DNA of 64,000 bases from Synanceia verrucosa. Taxonomy: Eukaryota; Chordata; Actinopteri; Perciformes; Synanceiidae. The notes below the pieces were generated by a model. That model was not told where the DNA came from and searched no databases. It worked only from the letters and a program-made list of their open reading frames with translations. Location of the stretch: assembly GCA_029721515.1 (NCBI GenBank), contig CM056565.1, positions 522,398 to 586,397 on the forward strand, written 5' to 3'. A program made the position numbers and the translations under genes. The first letter of the stretch is position 1; every line of letters begins with the position of its first letter. Shown piece by piece: positions 31,864-42,390 of the stretch.

Positions 31864-32407
31864 ATGAATAATCATCAGCTGGAAAGTCTTTTGCACAGTC
31901 TGCTGGGAGATTTATTTTTGCGGCGTGTGGGCCTCTGACCAGCTGCCGTTATTGAAGCAACCGTTTATCTTACCAGCCTACTTTATCGTCAACACACACC
32001 CATCTCACCTACCTGGCGAACACTGGCTCTCGATGACTCTGGAAGAGGATGGTGTAGCCACCTTTTTTGACTCTTTTGGATTCCCTCCGGACTTTGCTCA
32101 TTACCCCTCCACCATCTTACAGTTTTTACAACGTCGCTCAAAGCAAATATTGTACCACCATCATCAGCTTCAGCACACCCTCTCCACTGCGTGCGGTCAA
32201 CACTGCGTTTATTATCTGTGCCAGCGGGCCTGCGGAAGATCCATGGACCAAGTATTGTCTTTGTATTCTGACAATGTCGTACAAAATGACCAGACAGTAT
32301 GTGACTTTGTAAAAAAATACAGAGGCTGTGTCAGAAATCAAAAGGCTGCCTGTTTTTACCACCACACTTGCTCTCTACAAATGTTTAAAGATTGCTACCG
32401 TTTGTGA
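31864..32407 (+). pseudogene. Adenain-type cysteine protease, broken start
   Basis: Cleaves capsid and core precursors during virion maturation. Seen: GEHWLSM (catalytic His), FFDSFG (acidic partner) and TACGQHC (oxyanion Gln region and nucleophile Cys), in adenain order, then a Cys-rich end. P2 has an extra T near 31918, after about 18 codons, that breaks the N-terminus; the rest is open. The stop at 32407 gives about 180 residues, normal for the family. Confidence 0.88.
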
Positions 32408-32504
32408 GTTTGTGTTTCATAAAAAAAAAAAAAAAATTGTCTGTAGACTTGAGAGTGTGACAAATAAAAAGCTTTATTACAAAATCACAGTTTTTACATT
32501 TCAT

Positions 32505-33294
32505 TTAGGGAGAAAAGTTGATCCAAGGGGTTTTTCTCTTTTTTCTTTTTGAGCTTCGTATGCCCTCCCAAGCTGAGGTTTTAACTTCTTCATCCTCTGA
32601 GCCCTCCACCTCTTCTTCTTCTTCTTCTCTCCCCTCTACTCTCTGAATTTTCTGCTTTCTCCTTGACGGAGTTTTGGTCAGGGGTTCGTTCATTTTTAAG
32701 CGGCGGTATTGTTCACGAGCTTGAGGATTATTCACACAAGACAGGGGAATGTTGAGGTCCGTCAGAGTATTTAAAAAACCTGTCCACCCGTGAGGGGCTG
32801 GGGATTGTTTATATGGGAGGGAGAGATTCTTAATTAAATCAATCATGTGAGAACCTATTATAGTATTCCCTTGATGAATAAATTCCCCTTTTGAGATCCA
32901 TCCCGTCCGTTTTTAGACAATTTTTGAGGATGTACTCTGCATTCTTGCGGTTGCGTGGGGAGGCTCTTTAACACCTCACTCATCACATCATCCCTCTCGT
33001 CACCCTCACGATGCTGCTCAGTTTCTCTCTCACGCCGCTGCTCGTCGTCCGGTTCATTCTGCACAGTTAAAGTCACCCGTCGCTCATCTTTTTGACCCTG
33101 CTTCAAAAGTGTGAGGTATCTCTGCAGCAGAACATTGTATTTCTTAATTTTTTCATAAGGAGTCAATACTGGGGCGTCTAATATTGCTCTCATTTTCACA
33201 TCTAAATCACTTTCAGCCGTTTGTCTGATGGACGAGTCGGGTTGAGTCAGTCGGTTTAATTGGTGGGGTGGTACGAGAAACATTTTTGCGCCAT
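32505..33294 (-). pseudogene. Conserved Polinton protein E, broken
   Basis: About 260 residues. The N-terminal part has FLVPPHQLNRLTQP and a helical LTPYEKIKKYNVLLQRYL. The middle is charged (Glu/Arg). The last third has GSHMIDLIKNL, APHGWTGFLNTL and a Glu-rich then Lys-rich tail. A similar late-gene product occurs in other Polintons from memory; its role is unknown, perhaps virion-associated. P2 lost a base near 33286 and is shifted near 32920-32970. It is the first gene of the minus-strand cluster seen from the convergence point. Confidence 0.55.
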
Positions 33295-33309
33295 CTTCAG
33301 AGTCTCCGA

Positions 33310-33653
33310 TTAATCTCTCTTGAATAGTCCTCCAAAAAGGTTGCCGAGGATGGAGTGCGGCTGCCGACAGCAGAGGAAGAAGAAAACCTCCAGACTGTTT
33401 CATCAACGTCTGGCGTTTACGTTTAATCCCGCCTTTTTATCAGCCAGCAGTTTTATAATTTTTTCTGTCTTTTTAGCTTCTTGAATTGTGAGGAAGACAA
33501 TGGAGCGTTACCTTTTAAAACATTTATCGCAATCTACTTTGGCGCTCTCAGAAAGTCCGGGGAGCCGTGGGCGAGAATGTCCCTGCGTTTCAGTGGGGTG
33601 GCGTGGTACAGAGCTTTGAGCAAGGGAGCATTTCTTCTGAGGCAGGCCGACAT
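33310..33653 (-). pseudogene. Small conserved Polinton protein F, broken
   Basis: About 113 residues. N-terminal part: LLKALYHATPLKRRDIL, then in P3 RALCEIAINVLKGN, a basic KKLKRQKK stretch, and a hydrophobic end SGGFLLPLLSAAA. I recall similar small ORFs in other fish and invertebrate Polintons; function unknown. The Gly-Gly-Phe-hydrophobic end might contact membrane. In P2 a TAG stop falls near 33535 and a base is added near 33336. It starts 12 bp after the ATPase. Confidence 0.55.
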
Positions 33654-33665
33654 AATCCCCCCGCC

Positions 33666-34348
33666 CTACTTTGTTTTGGGAACATAGACAGCCGGCCACT
33701 GGTGAGGAAGTACACCCGTCCTCAATCTGTATGATTCTGAACAACCGGGTGTCAGGTCCAAGATTAAATACCCATGATGACCTTTAGTGGCATCCTCAAA
33801 ACTTTCAGAAAGAAGGCTTTTTGTGAAGGAAAAATTTGATGAGCCAAAATATTAATTTGTAATTTATCTCTAGGGTTTTTAAACAAAACCAAATAGTTAC
33901 TGTTTAGACTCATGGTACGACTGTGTTTACCCCTGTGAAATACATTTTGAGTCAGCATGAATACGCTCATATTTCTGTGATGTCTGTACTGTGTAAAGAT
34001 TTTAACCACTTCAGGATGATCGGAAGCTTGGAAAATAACATCGTCTAGGATAATCAAATGGGTTTGTTCAGGAGGAAACACATCAGGGTCGTCAAAAGTG
34101 TCAGGCAGTCCTTCAACAAATTTGATCTTTTTATTTGTCTTTTGCAGCTCAGTGTACATGGGTTGGAAAGAAGTATAAATCCACACAATATTATCAGGCA
34201 CAGAATCCATCACATGTTCCATATTTTCCAAAACACTTTTTACAAAGTATGTTTTCCCGCATCCGCTAGGTCCCACAATCATACATGAAAAAGGTGTCCT
34301 AAATCTGGGGTCAAATTGAATTTCCTGCAGGCCGGTATGGTGTGACAT
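33666..34348 (-). pseudogene. A32/FtsK-type genome-packaging ATPase, broken
   Basis: Pumps the viral genome into capsids. Seen: Walker A in VGPSGCGKT near residue 27, Walker B in LIILDDV near 97, and TQNVFHRG as a likely sensor region. Expected length is about 227 residues. P2 keeps both Walker motifs but is shifted near 33800 (QKAFFL), replacing the C-terminus. P3 has the opposite lesion. It lies 8 bp after the PolB stop. Confidence 0.9.
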
Positions 34349-34356
34349 TTTATATC

Positions 34357-37300
34357 CTAATAGCCAAAAGGCAAGGTTGTTCCGTCACTAAACAGCCGCC
34401 GCTTGTCATACACCACACGAAACTTTTTGAGAAATGTAGAGTTTCTCAACTCAAACCCCTTCTTATTGCGCTTGATGGTGTGCTGAGGACTCTCTATGAC
34501 ATCCTCACGTGCCCCTCTGAGGTAGCCCTCCACCAACTCCTTGACGCTGTTAAAGTTTACCCGCTCACTGCATTCATGCGTCTGTGTAATGCCCTTGACG
34601 CGTAACACTACTTTGAAAATTGAAATGGTTAATTTTATATTGCCCTGAAAACATAAAGTTGAAAAATTGTTCAGGATCGCTGACCAAGGTGGTCTGAGCC
34701 ATATTATTTCTCTGTGCAAACTTTCCCCAGAGACTGTTGAGACACAATTTAGCCACCTGTCTCTTGGCTGGGTTTACCTCAATGCGCTCAGCATCCAACT
34801 TGATACCCTGGTGGGCTTGGTAATCCCTGATGTAGCGCTCTCTGCTCTGCCGATCAGCCACCTCGGGTGGGTAACCTGGCCTTCCTGTTTGCCCTTGAGA
34901 AAGGTGTGCATGTACCCTACAAAGATTGAGTCGCTACGCCGGTCAAAGTGCCACACTTCAACAATCTGAGCCAGTCTGTAACCCAGCTCTAGAGCCTTGT
35001 TGAACTCGACGGTGACCCAAACCCCCGACAACGCCCTGTCTTTGTCACTGTGTTTGCAAGGACCCATTTGGTGATTGAGTTCAGCGCAGGTGCGGCACAG
35101 AGTAAAGAGTAATTTACCTCGAGATGTTTTGTAAGGTAACACGGGGAAAAAGAGGCTTCTAGGAGGATAGACCACAGCCTTGATGAAACCAAAGTATTTT
35201 TGAGCCGCATCAAAGTTGCTGTGAATGATGGTGGGGTGATCGGCGGGTAAGGAAAGCTGCAGTTGACATAAGGATAGAGGGATGTGACATCTACATAGTG
35301 CACTGTTTCGTCGGGTGCTGCCACGTACCTCAGTCTCACAGCACTTGTTCTACCACCAAAAAGAGCTTCACGAGGGGTGAGGGGGGAAGGAGGTTGAAAC
35401 TCCTCAAGAAACAACTTTAGCCCATCGTGTGATTTTTCATATCCGTCCACTCATGTTCCCTTATGATGTGTGTGCGGACGTTGTAAACAGACTCTAGCGT
35501 CTGTATTTTGTCCTCGCTAGCCTGGTGCAGCTCTTCAAAGGGAACACCCCTCAAAGGGCAGGTGTTATGGAGCTGAAAACAAGATGGACAGCCGTGATAA
35601 AAGCAACCCTGAAACTCCCACACATGTGCTACACCATCAATTTCAGCGTACCCGTCTACAAAGAAAGGCCCGATTTGTTTCTCTCCCTGTTTAAAGCGTG
35701 TTGGATAAAGACATTTTCACTCTGTGCGACCCATTCTAACAACTGAATTGAGGCATGAGAGTAGTGTTTGTGTTGTCGTCGGTAGTTGTCGGGTGAAGGG
35801 ATGGCCAGGGTTTTAGGCTCAAGGTAATTGGTGAGAAACACCTTCATGCAGGCTGAGGCGATGGTGATGCAGCTAAAGGGGTCCACGCTAGTGTCTTTGA
35901 GAAATTGATTTCTAAATCTGACACACCCCTCGGCTAAGATATCAACATCGTTGTGACAGTAGCGCAGAGCTTCTCTCTCAAAATCAAAGACGCCCTGACT
36001 CGCCTCTCTGTACCATGTGTAAAACTCTTCTCGCTGAGCCAGAGTCATGCGTTCTACACCATAATCAGGCGGCTGTGGATAGGCTCCTACGTACTTTAGA
36101 CGGCTTACCGTGCTAAAGCCGTGAGGAAAAAAACCCTTGGTCTGATGACTGAAACCTAACGCTTTTGGCATAGCGCTGAGACGCATGGTGAGGAAGGACA
36201 GGGAGTCTATGAATTTAAGCTGGTAGTCGGCATCTGTCAAACTGAGAATTTTACTGCCCTGCATGATGAGTGAGGGCTCTATGCCCAGCTCTGTCATGGT
36301 TTTGAGAATCAAGTAGCTGTCAAACCCTTTGGCATTATGGGCAATAAGCGTAGCGCCCCTGAAAAGCGGTCTCCTGAAATGCAGGAGAAGGTCTCTCACA
36401 CAGTCTAACCCATAAGACGACCATCGCTCACCCTTGAGCGTTTTGGTGCAGACTAAAAAAGGTACGTGCACACCATCTTGACCAACCAACGTTTCAAAAT
36501 CGTAAAATATCAATTTTTCTGAATACTCTGTGATTGGTGGCAGAGGTTGAATGTAGCAGCTGTGATTGTTTGTGTCCGAGTCTAACGGTAATCTCTCACC
36601 GCAGATGTGGCATTTAACCTGCGGGCAAACGTGATCTTGAGGGGTCTTAGTATGAGCGATATAGTAGAATTTTTTACAACGCCGACAACGTTTCAACGAG
36701 TCACAAATACTGACGAACGCACCGTTTGAAGGTTTTTCTCTGGGTTCTTTGTGTCTATTAAAACACGATGGTGTTCGACACGTTCTGTTGCAGTCGGCGC
36801 AGACTATGGGCGCAAGCTGTTGACTTGTGCAGGGGGGGTCGTTGCAAACGGAGCAGTAACCTTTGCATTGATGCGTGTATAAATGCCCAAAGCCTCTGAA
36901 ACAGTAGTAACAGATGTTTGTGATGCCTAAAAATCCCTTGAGATTTTTTATGCCATAATAATGGTTTTGCAATAAATAGAGGAAAAGTGGATGAGAACGA
37001 TCTGAGAAATCAGTCTCAAATTGAGAGAGGGGTCTTGGTCGGAGCCTCTGTAAAAAACAACATTTTTGCGTTTTAATACAGTTTCAAATTTACCAATGTC
37101 ACTAAAGGTGACGGGGGTTTGAGTATTTAGACCGGCGAGGCGTTGTAACTCTCTGCCTCGTTCTGCAGCTTGGCTGTCTGTCAGGCGAGGTTCTATGAGA
37201 TGAGCCAAATTGATGGCAAAGCAAAGCTGGTCGTTTCTATTGTGAACAACGTACAGGTGTCGTTTTTTCTTTTTAATTACTTCGCAGTCTAAAGATTTTT

Positions 37301-38050
37301 CTAACCGCCGTTTTCCACCTCCGCGAGGATTATGTACTACCTGAACGACTAATTCCAGCTTGGCATCCGATACAATGTTACTGTTGGACTGTACCAACGC
37401 TCGAGTAAATCTTCAAAAGCTGGTAGAATAGCGTTACCACCCTCGTCGTCGATGGTCAGTACCACATGCCTTTGCACATTTTCCCCAATCACTTCCAACT
37501 GTATCACATCGTTCCTTCTCACGTCGACTCTGATGGCTTCAGACAAATCTAACAGAATCGACATTACATCTTGGTAAAATTGTGCAAGGTCAGGCACGTT
37601 TCTGGGAGGAGGACCGGTAAAAACGTGCCTCATTTCAATATTATTGAAGCCATCACGACACACTGTTTTGATGCTTTTTGAACCCTCTGTCTCATCAGAG
37701 GAGGAGTCTGCTCCACTCACATTTCCAGTCCCCAGTTGAACATGTTCCTGATCAGAATCGTGATTCATTTGCTGGATGTGTAGGAGAGCTTCTTCTAGTG
37801 GTTGGAAATAATTAGCGACAGATTCTTCTACAGGTGAAACATTAGTGTCAGAGAGGGTTTGGCTTATTGATAAAGAATTGGATGGTGGCGCAATTTCAAC
37901 AGATTCAAGAGGAAGATTATTTAACTGTTCCACAGCACTCAATACTTCAGAGGGAATTACAGCAGCATTTTCATCGGTTGGAAGAAGGATTTGATTTAAT
38001 TCTTCTATAGCTGTCAATAATTCAGCGGAAATTACAGCAGGGTTCATCAT
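34357..38050 (-). pseudogene. Protein-primed DNA polymerase B, broken
   Basis: Copies the linear element from its TIRs using a protein primer. Seen in order: an acidic N-terminal region (38050-37400); the Polinton lead-in with SDIGKFETVLKRK; a Cys-rich zinc region; exonuclease motifs FYDFET, HNAKGFDSY and CHNDVDIL; GCFYHGC; palm motif A DVTSLYPY; and motif B LCLNSLWGKF. Motif C (YxDTDS) is missing: FNF near 34615 joins directly to a sequence resembling VKGIT, which normally lies after motif C. P3 has the same junction. Additional frameshifts lie near 37390, 37010, 35700, 35450, 35160 and 34870. Start chosen at MMNPAV. Confidence 0.92.
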
Positions 38051-38107
38051 TGTACAGCAATAGAAAAATATGTAAACAAAAACCCATAAAAAAAAAAAAC
38101 TCACACC

Positions 38108-39451
38108 TTACTCGCGTGGATTCATAGCTATATCATAAAGGCAAGCCGACAAATTCAAACTTATCTGCACAAGTTTTGCATTAATTTCCGCCGGGCTGAC
38201 TCCGCTTGCTGCATCCATCTGATGAGTCACTTGTTGATGGTGTGTATCAGTCTGAGTGCCGATGCTCCTCTGCCTTGGCTTTGTGATGATGGTTTGAGTC
38301 GCAACCGATGTGGAGAACTTTTTAGGCCGCTGTGGAGGATCCATGTGGAGAACTTTTTAGGCCGCTGTGGAGGATCCACAGTTGGGGTAGAGGGTCGCTT
38401 TGCACCTCTCACTGGAGTAATTGAAGATGGACTCTTATCTGTGTGGAAAAAAAAGTCACTCTATTAATATAGTGATGGATGTCATGAAAAGATTTTTTAT
38501 TATTATTATGTATTTATATTTCCTGGCACAATTTTGTCCTGGTACAATTTCATTTCACAAACATTATACAACAGAACTCAAACAAGAGCCCATGCACTTT
38601 GTGGAGAAACCCATATAACTCCAGCCAGTGGTGGCGGTAATGCGCCAATTTCTTGTTTGCCGATAGTACAAGAAGAAGCCCTTTTTTCCCACCCTCCCGG
38701 AATAAACGTCACAGGAAGGGACGAATGAAAATACGGAAATATCTCATCAGTTTGAAATTGTGAGCGGCTTCAAGCCGGTAAGTAATGGTCTTTTTAAATA
38801 ATAACTTAAAACTTACCACACTGACGGTTGTTGTTGCTTCCATCATTGATGCTGCTGCGGCCGATGGTGGTGGTTGTGTCTGCGGCACCTTCTGCGGATT
38901 TTCTTCCTGGACCGTCGGAGCAAAGTGTGCTTGTTAGCGGAAGAACCCGTTTAGGTCGCCGCAGACGCTTTGTTGTTGTTGACTGGTGTTGAAAATCGTC
39001 CTGCTCCGTGATGGTGTCAGTCTCACCGCGGAAAACAGCTGGGTTTTTGGCACGGCTCAGGCGCTCCGAGGCTAATAAAAAATCTGTCGGTTAGTTTGAG
39101 AGAGAGAGATGGAAAGAGTATAATATATTGTTGATGCTGTCAGACATGAAGTTAAAAAAGAAAGATAAAAGGCATACCAAAGTCTGACTGGGTGAAGTTG
39201 ATATCACCAAATTCAGCGGATGTCACTTGAAGAAAAGACAGACGACCAAACCGATATAACTGGCAAAATCAAACAATCGAACCTCCAATAAATAAGTCAT
39301 TATTTACCTGGATAGTTGGGCTCCTGGTTGGGAGATGGGTGGATCTCTGCGCTCACTTTCTTATCTAAAATAAGCAATGGTATGTTTTTTAAAAAAAAAT
39401 TCTAGTTTAAGTAAAGAGTGTAGTTAGGATTTTTTTCATACCGAAATTCAT
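38108..39451 (-). CDS. Gene G: inferred five-exon spliced gene
   Basis: Minus-strand exons, from the ATG: 39451-39442, 39364-39308 (57 nt), 39225-39178 (48 nt), 39071-38817 (255 nt), 38438-38108. Donors are GTATGA, GTAAAT, GTATGC and GTAAGT. Acceptors are TTATTTTAG, TTCTTCAAG, TTTATTAG and TTCCACACAG. All four introns fall in phase 1 and the three internal exons are multiples of three, so the frame stays open across them. The protein is hydrophilic, basic in exon 4 (TTTKRLRRPKR), and has VATQT and IGTQTD in exon 5. Family unknown. In P2 a 35-bp duplication shifts exon 5; in P3 exon 4 has two extra bases. Confidence 0.55.
38309..38378. repeat. 35-bp tandem duplication in gene G exon 5 (P2 only)
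   Basis: Two adjacent identical 35-bp units containing GGCCGCTGTGGAGGATCCA. P3 has one unit. The extra copy breaks the reading frame in P2. Confidence 0.92.
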
Positions 39452-39540
39452 CCTGGCAACAGTCTTGTACTGTGGTCGAATGGAGTGTCTTCCATGTGTC
39501 TGGGGATACTTATACCCAAAAAAAAGACGCAAGTACATAA

Positions 39541-39572
<32 letters not shown>

Positions 39573-39835
39573 ACAAATCGAGCCTACTATAAAGTAATCA
39601 TCCTGGCAACAGTCTTGTACTGTGGTCGAATGGAGTGTCTTCCATGTGTCTGGAGATATCACAATAAAGTGTGTGTGTGTGACAAATCGAGCCTACTATA
39701 AAGTAATCATCCTGGCAACAGTCTTGTACTGTGGTCGAATGGAGTGTCTTCCATGTGTCTGGGGATATCACAATAAAGTGTGTGTGTGTGTGACAAATTG
39801 CGCCTTCCAGGCCTACTATACAGCAATCATCAGTT
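39448..39835. repeat. Three tandem repeats with (GT)n, P2 right end
   Basis: Starts at about 39448, 39598 and 39707. Each has the CATCCTGGCAACAGTCTTG core, a GT run of different length, and an AATCGAGCC-like end. The innermost unit contains the ATG and donor of gene G exon 1. Confidence 0.88.
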
Positions 39836-39908
39836 AGAGACCTAACTAACTGAGCATTTATTCATGAGGAGGTCATCTGTGGGTCAGAGTGGGAACAATA
39901 AAGTAATT

Positions 39909-40094
39909 TTAGATGGTGACTGGGGTCTCACAAATCAGTGACATGGTCACTGGTCTAAGATTCTGCACCTCTTTCTCATCGGTATCAGGAACCAGATTGC
40001 ATGTATGCTGCTGCTGCTGCTGCTGCTGCTCCTCTTCACACTCTGCCTGCTTCAGGGTGTCTTTAGAATTTGTGCGAGTCTTGTATCGAGGCAT
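39909..40094 (-). CDS. TIR-borne small ORF, right arm of P2
   Basis: 61 codons from MPRYKTRTN to ETPVTI, reading toward gene G. It stops at the TIR edge, unlike the left-arm version. Confidence 0.35.
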   Translation of the reverse strand: MPRYKTRTNSKDTLKQAECEEEQQQQQQQHTCNLVPDTDEKEVQNLRPVTMSLICETPVTI

Positions 40095-40445
40095 GGTGAT
40101 CTCAATGGTGTATGCAACAACGGCGCTCTTAATAAAGAGCGGTGTGGAGTAGTCCACACCCCCTTTGCTTTTCATTAATCCTCAGGCTACTACTACTCAT
40201 AATGTGTTCTTTCATACATAGGTCGGGGTCCTGGGCTGTCAAGTACTATAAGAGAGCACCAGCAATTAATTCAAAGTGTCAACTTGTATATTCTTTCATA
40301 GGTCACATGTCTGTCATGTGTCATGTTGGGGGGGGGGGGTCCACATGACTGTCACGTGTCACATGACTGTCACATGGCGGGGGGGGGTCATAAATCACTA
40401 GGTCGTAAATCTTATTTTGACACAAGATTATACATATATCTCTCT
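39910..40445. repeat. Right TIR of P2
   Basis: 536 bp, inverse of 25602-26128. Differences from the left arm include a longer CAG run (seven against four Gln codons), a longer G-run, and small deletions. Confidence 0.93.
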
Positions 40446-40451
40446 TATAGT
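40446..40451. other. Target-site duplication TATAGT (P2 right)
   Basis: Matches 25596-25601. Confidence 0.9.
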
Positions 40452-40865
40452 ATTTACTGTAATCTGTGACTGTGATAACCCAAAAAAAAGACTCAGCGGG
40501 TGTTACTGATCTTATCTGTAACACCATGGGCAGGTGACTGCAGCACCTGCACTTTATTAGTGTGGTAAACGGGGCCGGTGGAGCTCTTTGTTGGAACGAA
40601 GCCATACAGTTTTAGACCGCTGTCAAGCGTTCTTTTGGTGTTTTGGGATTTTGGGAACTCGGTCTACATTAGAAGCATCATCAGAGCCTCATGTGTCAGC
40701 GTCCTGGTAAGATTGTTTTAAGTTTGCATAAAAATAAAGAAGAAGAAAGGATCGGATCTGCTTGTCTGTGTGATTTTTTTATATGGCATAATGCTTGGGC
40801 GCGTCTAACGGAGGCATCCACGAAGAGCTAAGCTCGGATTTTCAATGGGAAAAATCGCGCTTTTA

Positions 40866-40888
<23 letters not shown>
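40866..40888. repeat. (GT)n microsatellite, T3 copy
   Basis: Shortest of the four copies, followed by a slightly longer TA tract. Confidence 0.95.
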
Positions 40889-40898
<10 letters not shown>

Positions 40899-41049
40899 CG
40901 TTTAAAATTAAGCAATCTATTATTATTTAAATGATCATGCAGCATAGACATTCATGAGGACATCAGTCTCCATTGGCTAACAGCGTGCGTGAGCCATCTC
41001 GTGTTTATATACATGTCTATGGCTTCATAGCCTCAGGGCTTCACGCTTC

Positions 41050-41632
41050 TTCTTCTTCTTTTTCTTTGTTAAATGAACTTTTTTCAAACATTACAAAGAT
41101 ACAAATAAAACTGTGAAATAAAATTATTACAAATATTGTTATATTAGTCAACTTAGATGCTGCAGTTCTCTACAGAAAAGGTTAAAGTTCAGAGTTGTTT
41201 GAAGTACACGAGCTTTATGAATATATTTAGGATTAATATGTTACATTTTGTAAAAATTAATACAGAGACCTGAATCCAAAAGTCAAAGGAATAGGTACAT
41301 TCATAGAACAGGTGTGATATGGTTTGAGGTTCTGCTTTACAAAATGAGCACAAAGGTGACATGTCTGCTTTAAATTTATGTAGGAAGTGACTGCAGGGGT
41401 AGTATCTATGTAGTATTTTCATATGGACCTCCTTGATTTTGTTTGGAATGAGGAATTTATTTGGTTCAGAACAGATTTTCTCTGCGAAGATATTTGAGAA
41501 GTTATAGTTCCATTTTATCATTGATTTGAGGGGATCACTTTTATCTGAGATGATAACATCCCTGATGTGATGATTATTGCATCTATCGTTAGTAAATTCC
41601 ATCCCTCCAATTAAAAGTTTGACAATAAACAC
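41050..41632 (-). mobile_element. Truncated LINE ORF2 tail, T3 copy
   Basis: Same fragment as T1 9285-9950, but about 100 bp are deleted near 41224, which changes the C-terminal frame. The zinc-knuckle motif is retained. Confidence 0.7.
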
Positions 41633-42089
41633 ATTGATTTAACCACAAATTCCTCATCAGATACTGTTTTTCTCCCTTCAGGGACTCCTCTGTGAGTCCC
41701 TAGAAAAAAAGTCATTTTAGTGAGTAAACAAGTTCTGAATAGCCAATCTCATTCTGGAAAATACAAATCCTGGTGAGTGTTTTTGATGTTTTGGCAGAGG
41801 ACCGACTGTAGTAATAGAAGGACTTTTATTATTTATTAGGTACATAAATATAGGAGGGAAGCAGGTGACTACAATATATCCCACTAAATTATGTATTATT
41901 CATTGTTATTAGTATAAGACATGATGGTAAAATATCTACAGAAAAGGCCTATTTTAAAAAATACATAAAATGAAGTAAAATGTTAGTATTGACATAATAT
42001 TAGCACAGCATTTTCCCTAAAGAACCATTGGATATGGTATTGGATTAGTTATTATCATCCCAATTTCTGGGAAATTGTATAACCTTTTT

Positions 42090-42128
42090 TCTATATTATG
42101 CAATCTTTGTAAGATTGCATAGTATAGA
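42090..42128. repeat. 18-bp-arm hairpin, T3 copy
   Basis: Same single mismatch as in T2. Confidence 0.8.
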
Positions 42129-42390
42129 GAATGATCTGTGCACTGATTTTATTTTCTTAAGACTGCAGTTTAGTGTGCTGTATTTTCCTCTCTTTTCATG
42201 AATAAATGTTTAACCAAACCAAAAGGATTATTTTTTGTTTTTTTTTAATTCAGTCTTTTCTCATAGTTTGTTTCTTTTTTTTTTTTTTCTTTTTAGCTGA
42301 AATGATAAAGAAGGTAGAGGGGAGGGAGATGAAGGAAGTTACTGATGTCCAGCCTAAGCTGAACATCCAGCAGCCTCCTCCACTTGACAG

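Larger units (their letters stand above)
25602..40445 (+). mobile_element. Complete Maverick/Polinton (adintovirus-like), copy P2
   Basis: 14,844 bp starting AGAGAGATATATG and ending in its reverse complement, flanked by TATAGT on both sides. It carries integrase, protein-primed PolB, packaging ATPase, adenain-type protease, double-jelly-roll capsid and penton genes, the defining Polinton set. Its 5'-AG terminus, long TIRs and 6-bp duplication fit the family. Most genes carry frameshifts, so it is probably not autonomous. Gene clusters converge near 32.4 kb. Confidence 0.95.

Noticed and set aside
28243..38050. Endogenous adenovirus or bacteriophage as the source of the capsid, protease and polymerase genes
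   Set aside because: The combination of chromodomain integrase, TIRs of 530 bp, 6-bp target duplication and protein-primed PolB is that of a Maverick/Polinton; phage traits are absent.
38766..38790. Plus-strand splice donor in CAAGCCGGTAAGTAATGG near gene G
   Set aside because: No open plus-strand exon or acceptor accompanies it; it lies inside the minus-strand intron.
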